Assembly: GCF_001514265.1 (NCBI RefSeq)
Contig: NZ_KQ948988.1
Span: 813,395 to 877,394, forward strand
Source: Streptomyces resistomycificus
Lineage (GTDB): Bacteria > Actinomycetota > Actinomycetes > Streptomycetales > Streptomycetaceae
Length of the DNA stretch: 64,000 nt
Direction: 5' to 3'
A program made the translations under genes and the position numbers. Positions 59,198 through 64,000 of this stretch are shown here, piece by piece; position 1 is the stretch's first letter; every line of letters begins with the position of its first letter. The notes beneath the pieces are model-generated. The model was not told the origin of the DNA. It searched no databases and saw nothing but the letters and a program-made list of their open reading frames with translations.

Positions 59198-60094
59198 ATG
59201 ACCGCCACCGACACTCGCCCCTGGCGCGGCGTCCTCGTCGCCACCGCCCTCCCGCTGAACGACGACCTCTCCGTCGACTACGGCAGGTACGCCGAGCACT
59301 GCGCCTGGCTGGTCGACAACGGCTGTGACGGCGTCGTACCGAACGGCTCGCTCGGCGAGTACCAGGTGCTCACCCGCGAGGAGCGGGCCAGGGTCGTCGA
59401 GACGGCCGTGGCCGCCATCGGCGGTGCGCGCGTGATGCCCGGCGTCGCCGCCTACGGCTCCGCCGAGGCCCGCCGCTGGGCCGAGCAGGCACGCGACGCC
59501 GGCTGCGCCTCCGTGATGCTGCTGCCGCCCAACGCCTACCGCGCCGACGAGCGTTCCGTCCTCGCCCACTACGCCGAGGTCGCCCGGGCGGGCGTGCCGG
59601 TCGTGGCGTACAACAACCCCATCGACACCAAGGTCGACCTGGTGCCCGAACTGCTCGCCAAGCTGCACGGCGAGGGCAGCGTCCAGGCCGTCAAGGAGTT
59701 CTCCGGCGATGTGCGCCGCGCCTACCGGCTCGCCGAACTCGCCCCGGAGCTCGACCTGTTGATCGGCGCCGACGACGTCCTCCTGGAACTCGCGATCGCG
59801 GGCGCCAAGGGCTGGGTGGCCGGCTATCCGAACGCGCTGCCCGCCGCGAGCGTCCAGCTCTACCGCGCGGCCGTCGACGGCGACCTCGCCACGGCCAGGA
59901 AGCTGTACGAACAGCTGCACCCGTTGCTGCGCTGGGACTCGCAGGTCGAGTTCGTGCAGGCCATCAAGTTGTCCATGGACATCGTGGGACGCCATGGCGG
60001 CCGCGTCCGCCCGCCCCGCGTCCCGCTGCTGCCCGAGCAGGAGGCCGTCGTCCGAGCCGCCACCGAGAAGGCGGTCGCCGCCGGGCTCGCCTAG
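59198..60094 (+). CDS. Pyrroline-4-hydroxy-2-carboxylate deaminase (DHDPS/NAL family)
   Basis: The 298-residue TIM-barrel protein of the dihydrodipicolinate synthase family has VVPNGSLGEYQVLTREER near residue 47, the catalytic Tyr in VVAYNNPID near 138, and the Schiff-base Lys in QAVKEFSGD near 166. In hydroxyproline operons this family member converts pyrroline-4-hydroxy-2-carboxylate to alpha-ketoglutarate semialdehyde, releasing ammonia. Gene order supports that over lysine biosynthesis. GAGAGGGACC precedes the ATG. Confidence 0.85.
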   Translation: MTATDTRPWRGVLVATALPLNDDLSVDYGRYAEHCAWLVDNGCDGVVPNGSLGEYQVLTREERARVVETAVAAIGGARVMPGVAAYGSAEARRWAEQARDAGCASVMLLPPNAYRADERSVLAHYAEVARAGVPVVAYNNPIDTKVDLVPELLAKLHGEGSVQAVKEFSGDVRRAYRLAELAPELDLLIGADDVLLELAIAGAKGWVAGYPNALPAASVQLYRAAVDGDLATARKLYEQLHPLLRWDSQVEFVQAIKLSMDIVGRHGGRVRPPRVPLLPEQEAVVRAATEKAVAAGLA

Positions 60095-60170
60095 GGCCTG
60101 TCCGACCCGCCGCGGGCTCGTGGGGCTGCCGTCCCCCCCCCGTCGGTCCCTCCCGTCCACCAGGAGCGTC

Positions 60171-61172
60171 ATGCGCAGCAAACTCGTCCTGCACGCCGTC
60201 GACTCGCACACCGAGGGCATGCCCACCCGCGTCATCACCGGCGGCATCGGCACGATCCCCGGCGCGACCATGAACGAGCGGCGCCTGTACTTCCGTGAGC
60301 ACCGCGACGACGTCAAGCAGCTCCTGATGAACGAGCCGCGCGGCCACTCCGCGATGAGCGGTGCCATCCTCCAGCCGCCCACCCGCCCCGACTGCGACTG
60401 GGGCGTCGTCTACATCGAGGTCTCCGGCTACCTGCCGATGTGCGGGCACGGCACGATCGGAGTGGCGACCGTGCTCGTGGAGACCGGAATGGTCGAGGTC
60501 GTCGAGCCGGTCACCACGATCCGGCTCGACACACCGGCCGGGGTGGTCGTCGCCGAGGTGGCGGTCGAGGACGGCGCCGCGAAGGCGGTCACCCTCCACA
60601 ACGTCCCGTCCTTCTCCGTCGGCCTCGACCGCAAGGCCGTCCTCGCCGACGGGCGCACGGTGACCTACGACATGGCGTACGGCGGCAACTTCTACGCGAT
60701 CCTGCCGTTGGAGCGGTTCGGGCTGCCGTTCGACCGCGCCCGCAAGGACGACATCCTCGCGGCGGGCCTGTCCCTCATGGAGGCGATCAACGCCGAGGAG
60801 GAGCCCGTCCATCCCGAGGACCCGTCCATCCGCGGCTGCCACCACGTCCATCTGGTCGCCCCGGGCGCCACCGCCCGCCACTCGCGCCACGCCATGGCGA
60901 TCCACCCCGGCTGGTTCGACCGCTCACCCTGCGGCACCGGCACCAGCGCACGCATGGCCCAGCTCCACGCGCGCGGCGAACTGCCCCTGCGCACCGAGTT
61001 CGTGAACGAGTCGTTCATCGGCACCCACTTCACCGGCCGGCTCCTCGGCACCACCGAGGTCGGGGGCCGTCCGGCCGTGCTGCCCAGCTTCACCGGCCGC
61101 GCGTGGATCACCGGCACCGCCCAGTACCTGCTCGACCCGACGGATCCCTTCCCGGCCGGGTTCGTGCTCTGA
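60171..61172 (+). CDS. 4-hydroxyproline 2-epimerase (proline racemase family)
   Basis: The 333-residue protein has both catalytic cysteines, in LPMCGHGTIG (near residue 90) and SPCGTGTSARMAQLHARGEL (near 252). These identify racemases/epimerases as opposed to the Thr/Cys dehydratases. VDSHTEGMPTRVITGG opens it and FIGTHFTGRLLG lies near the end. It turns trans-4-hydroxy-L-proline into cis-4-hydroxy-D-proline, the dehydrogenase substrate. ATG 60171 has CAGGAG six bases upstream. A run of nine C (60133-60141) lies in its leader. Confidence 0.9.
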   Translation: MRSKLVLHAVDSHTEGMPTRVITGGIGTIPGATMNERRLYFREHRDDVKQLLMNEPRGHSAMSGAILQPPTRPDCDWGVVYIEVSGYLPMCGHGTIGVATVLVETGMVEVVEPVTTIRLDTPAGVVVAEVAVEDGAAKAVTLHNVPSFSVGLDRKAVLADGRTVTYDMAYGGNFYAILPLERFGLPFDRARKDDILAAGLSLMEAINAEEEPVHPEDPSIRGCHHVHLVAPGATARHSRHAMAIHPGWFDRSPCGTGTSARMAQLHARGELPLRTEFVNESFIGTHFTGRLLGTTEVGGRPAVLPSFTGRAWITGTAQYLLDPTDPFPAGFVL

Positions 61173-61198
61173 GCGGTGAGGATAATGACGCGTTACGC

Positions 61199-61205
61199 GT
61201 GACAT
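61199..61205 (+). promoter_or_regulatory. GTGACAT site upstream of the GntR gene
   Basis: The third copy of GTGACAT, inside ACGCGTTACGCGTGACATT. It lies 22 bases before ATG 61228. ACGCGT is repeated just upstream. It would allow autoregulation by the GntR protein. Confidence 0.45.
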
Positions 61206-61227
61206 TGCACAGCTAGGAGACATCCCC

Positions 61228-61932
61228 ATGGCCGCCGCCCAGCGCACCAGCGCCCCGTCCGCCGGCTCGCCCGCAGCCCCGGCCCTGCCCGTCCTGGGCG
61301 GCAAGAAGAGCAGCTACCGGGAGCGGGTCGCCGACGCGCTGCGGGCCGCGCTGATCGCCGGTGAGCTGCTTCCGGGCGAGGTCTACTCCGCGCCGATGCT
61401 CGCCGCCCGCTTCGGCGTCTCGGCGACCCCGGTGCGCGAGGCCATGCTGGACCTGGCCAAGGAGGGGCTGGTCGACACCGTCCCGAACAAGGGTTTCCGG
61501 GTGACGGCGGTCTCCGAGAAGCAGCTCGACGAGTACACCCACGTCCGCTCGCTCATCGAGATCCCGACGGTGGTGGAGCTGGCCAGGACCGCAGGCCCGG
61601 TCTCCCTGGAGGCGTTGCGGCCGGCCGCCCGGGAGATCGTCCACGCGGCGGTGGCCGGCGACCTCATCGCGTACGTGGAGGCCGACACCCGCTTCCACCT
61701 GGGCCTGCTGGCCCTCGCGGGCAACACCCATCTCGTCGAGGTCGTCGGCGACCTGCGCAAGCGGTCCCGTCTCTACGGCCTCACGGCGCTGCTGGAGGCG
61801 GGCCGCCTGCTGGCCTCGGCCGAGGAACACCTCGAACTCCTCGACGCGTTGCTGGCCCGCGACGAGGAGGCCGTGCACGCGGTCATGACCCGGCACCTCG
61901 GTCATGTCCGCGGCCTCTGGGCCGCCGGGTAG
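61228..61932 (+). CDS. GntR-family (FCD domain) regulator of the hydroxyproline genes
   Basis: The 234-residue protein has a GntR winged helix (YRERVADALRAALIAGELLPGEVYSAPMLAARFGVSATPVREAMLDLAKEGLVDTVPNKGFRV). An all-helical FCD effector domain follows, with metal-ligand motifs VEADTRFHLGLLALAGN and HAVMTRHLGHVRGL. FCD regulators commonly sit in operons for the acid they sense, so hydroxyproline or a pathway intermediate is the likely ligand. It follows the epimerase gene by 55 bases. TAGGAG precedes the ATG. Confidence 0.88.
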   Translation: MAAAQRTSAPSAGSPAAPALPVLGGKKSSYRERVADALRAALIAGELLPGEVYSAPMLAARFGVSATPVREAMLDLAKEGLVDTVPNKGFRVTAVSEKQLDEYTHVRSLIEIPTVVELARTAGPVSLEALRPAAREIVHAAVAGDLIAYVEADTRFHLGLLALAGNTHLVEVVGDLRKRSRLYGLTALLEAGRLLASAEEHLELLDALLARDEEAVHAVMTRHLGHVRGLWAAG

Positions 61933-62212
61933 GGGAGTCCGCGGGCCCGGTCCTCCGCACTCGCGACGCAGGCCGCCCTCGGGGGCCTGGGACGGCTGCG
62001 CTCGCCGACCGACGAGACCCTGGCCGAGCGCGCTCCCTGGGCGCCCCCGCGACCTGAGTGCTGTGCCGCCACGTCGTGACCCGCACGCACGGTCCCTCGG
62101 TACAGCCGTGCGGCCCCGGATGCGACTGCGCCACCAAGGCCTTCGGCCCCCGGCCGATCCGGCCCTCGCCACCCGGCGAGCCCGGGCCGCCGCCCTGCTC
62201 GCAGGCGACTGC

Positions 62213-62252
62213 CGGGTGCCGCCGCCACGGGCGGCCGAGACGGCGGCACCCG
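62213..62252. terminator. Hairpin between the convergent GntR and ABC-transporter operons
   Basis: CGGGTGCCGCC (62213-62223) pairs perfectly with GGCGGCACCCG (62242-62252) across 18 bases, with a competing GCCGCC/GGCGGC inside. It serves two convergent ends (61932 and 62305). The rest of the 370-base gap holds no gene that I can support. Confidence 0.62.
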
Positions 62253-62304
62253 CCTCTCACCGACGATGGTGGCAACCGCCCACACGAGCTAGCCACGACC
62301 CGGT

Positions 62305-63111
62305 TCAGTGCGGTGGGGGCGTATCCGTCCTGACCAGGTGGGGCGCCCCGCGCTTCGCCGCCTGGATCTGCTCGTAGACGTGGGTGCGCAGTTCCGCGAA
62401 GCGCGGGGCCACACGGGTGTGCAACTGGTCGCGGTCGTCCGGCAGATCGACCTTCAGCTGCTCCCGGACGACCGTGGGGGAGGCGGAGAGCACGATCACC
62501 CGCTCGCCGAGGTAGACCGCCTCGTCGATGTCGTGGGTGACGAACAGGATCGTGATGCCGCGCTCCCGCCACAACCCGCGTACGAGGTCCTCCAGGTCGG
62601 CACGGGTCTGCGCGTCGACCGCCGCGAACGGCTCGTCCATCAGCAGGACCCGGGGCTCGTACGCCAGCGCGCGGGCGATGGCGACCCGCTGCTGCATTCC
62701 GCCGGACAGCTGCCAGGGGTAGGCGTCGGCGGCGTCCGCGAGCCCGACCGACCGGAGCGCGTCCGCGACCAGCTCCTGCCGCCGCGCCTTGCTCAAGTCC
62801 TTTTGCTTCAAAGGGAGTTCCACGTTCTGGGCGACCCGCATCCAGGGGAACAGGCTGCGGCCGTACTCCTGGAAGACGAACGCCATCCCGGGCGGTGGAC
62901 CGTCCACCGCCCGCCCCTCCAGCAGGACTTCACCGGAGGTCGGTGTCATGAGTCCGCCCATGCACTTCAGCAGGGTCGTCTTGCCGCAGCCCGACGGGCC
63001 GACGAGACAGACGAGTTCGCCCGCGTCGACGGTGAAGGTGAGGTCGCGCACCGCCTCCACACGACGTCCGGACCCCTCGTAGACCTTCTTCAGGCCGCGT
63101 ACCTCGAGCAT
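62305..63111 (-). CDS. ABC transporter ATP-binding protein (nitrate/sulfonate/taurine type)
   Basis: The 268-residue ATPase has Walker A GPSGCGKTTLLKC near residue 39, Q-loop FVFQEYGRSLFPWM, ABC signature LSGGMQQRVAIARAL near 133, Walker B VLLMDEPFAAVD, and the switch VTHDIDEAVYLGERV. These are typical of the SsuB/TauB/NrtD class. ATG 63111 follows AAGGGCGG. It is the last gene of an importer operon with two permeases upstream. The binding protein would be beyond the window. Confidence 0.9.
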   Translation of the reverse strand: MLEVRGLKKVYEGSGRRVEAVRDLTFTVDAGELVCLVGPSGCGKTTLLKCMGGLMTPTSGEVLLEGRAVDGPPPGMAFVFQEYGRSLFPWMRVAQNVELPLKQKDLSKARRQELVADALRSVGLADAADAYPWQLSGGMQQRVAIARALAYEPRVLLMDEPFAAVDAQTRADLEDLVRGLWRERGITILFVTHDIDEAVYLGERVIVLSASPTVVREQLKVDLPDDRDQLHTRVAPRFAELRTHVYEQIQAAKRGAPHLVRTDTPPPH

Positions 63112-63131
63112 GGACCGCCCTTTCACGAGAC

Positions 63132-63911
63132 TCACGGGGACCGGCGGGCAGCGGCGCGCAGGCCGTGGTACCAGGCCAGGGCCCGCCGTTCGACCAGATG
63201 GAAGACGACGGACAGCAGGAAGCCGAGCAGTCCGAGGACCAGGATCCCGGTCCACATGCCGGGAATCGCGAAACTGCGCTGGAACTGGACGACGGTGAAG
63301 CCGATGCCGTTGCTGGCGGCGAACATCTCGCTGATGACCATCAGGATGATGCCGATCGACAGGGCCTGGCGCAGCCCCGCGAAGATCTGCGGGCTCGCCG
63401 AGCGCAGCACGAGGTGGGTGATGCGCGAGGGACCCTTGATGCCGTAGGAACGTGCCGTCTCGGTCATCACCGGGTCGACCGCGCGCACGCCCTCGACGGT
63501 GTTGAGCAGGATCGGCCACACGCAGCCGCTCGCGATCACCGCGACCTTCATCGTGTCGCCGATGCCCGCGAACAGCATGATGACCGGCACGAGCACCGGT
63601 GGCGGCACCGCCCGCAGGAACTCCAGGACCGGTTCGCACACCGCGCGCACCCGCCGGTAGGAGCCGATGACCGTGCCGAGGGCCACGCCCGCGACGGCCG
63701 CGAGGGCGTAGCCGCCCGTCAGCCGCAGCATGCTGGGCAGGACGTCGTCCTTCAGTCGCTCGCCGGTCCACACCTCGGGGAACGTCTTCAGGATCGTCCG
63801 CAGTGGCGGCCAGAACACGTCCGTGCTGTTGTCGGAGGCGAGCCACCAGCTCACGAAGAGCAGCGTGGGCAGGGCGAACACGAAAAGGAGCCGCAGCAGG
63901 ACCCGCCTCAC
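63132..63911 (-). CDS. ABC transporter permease (nitrate/sulfonate/taurine type)
   Basis: The 259-residue protein has six membrane segments and the EAA-like loop ARSYGIKGPSRITHLVLRSASPQIFAGLRQALSIG of the SsuC/TauC class. GTG 63911 overlaps the stop of the preceding permease gene (GTGA). With two permeases of the same class, the channel is probably a heterodimer. The substrate is unknown; the neighbouring hydroxyproline genes are on the opposite strand and make a weak case for linkage. Confidence 0.88.
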   Translation of the reverse strand: MRRVLLRLLFVFALPTLLFVSWWLASDNSTDVFWPPLRTILKTFPEVWTGERLKDDVLPSMLRLTGGYALAAVAGVALGTVIGSYRRVRAVCEPVLEFLRAVPPPVLVPVIMLFAGIGDTMKVAVIASGCVWPILLNTVEGVRAVDPVMTETARSYGIKGPSRITHLVLRSASPQIFAGLRQALSIGIILMVISEMFAASNGIGFTVVQFQRSFAIPGMWTGILVLGLLGFLLSVVFHLVERRALAWYHGLRAAARRSP

Positions 63912-64000
63912 ACCGCCACCTCCCCGCGCACCGACTGGTGCCAGGCCAGGGCCCGCCGCTCCACGGTCCGCGCGCCCACGTTGATGAGCAGCCCCAGCAG
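63908..64000 (-). CDS. ABC transporter permease, C-terminal end (cut by window)
   Basis: The last 30 codons of a reverse-strand gene read LLGLLINVGARTVERRALAW, HQSVRGEVAV, then TGA at 63908-63910. The ending ERRALAWHQ closely matches that of the next permease (ERRALAWYHGL), so this is a paralogous permease of the same importer. It overlaps the following GTG by four bases. Confidence 0.8.
   Translation of the reverse strand: MLGLLINVGARTVERRALAWHQSVRGEVAV

Noticed and set aside
61933..62304. A possible small gene in the gap after the GntR regulator
   Set aside because: Frames on both strands are short, lack ribosome sites and overlap a strong hairpin. No family pattern was seen.

Overview
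The window is very GC-rich (roughly 70% or more) actinobacterial DNA, almost certainly from a Streptomyces. Signs of this are the codon use, many GTG starts, 4-base start/stop overlaps, Tat signals, CebR-like operators, two rare TTA codons, and a gene order that (from memory) resembles the S. coelicolor segment with the second pentose-phosphate cluster and the Sfp-type PPTase. I see no rRNA, tRNA, CRISPR array, prophage or intact insertion sequence.

Layout. 1-1.8 kb: end of a saccharopine-dehydrogenase-like gene and a class C beta-lactamase-fold hydrolase. 2.2-7.3 kb: quinate/shikimate catabolism (MHS transporter, TetR repressor, shikimate dehydrogenase, QuiC-type dehydroshikimate dehydratase) with two operator-like sites. 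7.3-8.8 kb: a membrane-anchored beta-helix-like protein. 8.9-18.9 kb: a pentose-phosphate operon (tkt-tal-zwf-opcA-pgi-gnd-phosphatase) with a divergent AraC regulator. 18.9-20.4 kb: secreted GH16 glucanase under a LacI-type box. 21-24.3 kb: SpoIIE-type phosphatase with an in-frame 21-bp repeat array, and a TetR regulator. 24.5-24.9 kb: two gene relics (acetoacetyl-CoA synthetase, IS200/IS605 transposase).

25-30.2 kb: IclR and MarR regulators divergent from an SDR / amidohydrolase / CoA-ligase / MaoC operon that matches the p-hydroxycinnamate (cou) catabolic set of Rhodococcus. 30.3-48.6 kb: a large glycan-utilisation locus. One strand carries a PfkB kinase, a sugar ABC importer, a GH2 beta-galactosidase, a Tat-exported metallophosphoesterase with a LamG-like domain, a Tat-exported PHP phosphoesterase and a small secreted protein. 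The other strand carries a DeoR repressor, a GH4 enzyme, a GH38 alpha-mannosidase and a GH29 alpha-fucosidase. This combination is the best candidate for a new system: uptake and breakdown of a phosphorylated, mannose-, galactose- and fucose-containing glycan.

48.7-53 kb: cupin, MITE-like inverted repeat, decapitated LuxR regulator, then ATP-grasp protein divergent from metallophosphoesterase-PPTase. 53.4-56 kb: a small hypothetical, an ImmA/IrrE-like metallopeptidase with a TTA codon, an HTH regulator and a free-standing MmyB-type ligand-binding domain. 56.1-61.9 kb: a complete-looking 4-hydroxyproline route to alpha-ketoglutarate semialdehyde (three-subunit dehydrogenase, deaminase, 2-epimerase, GntR regulator), with a GTGACAT word upstream of three of its genes. 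62.3-64 kb: an ABC importer of the taurine/nitrate type, cut by the window end.
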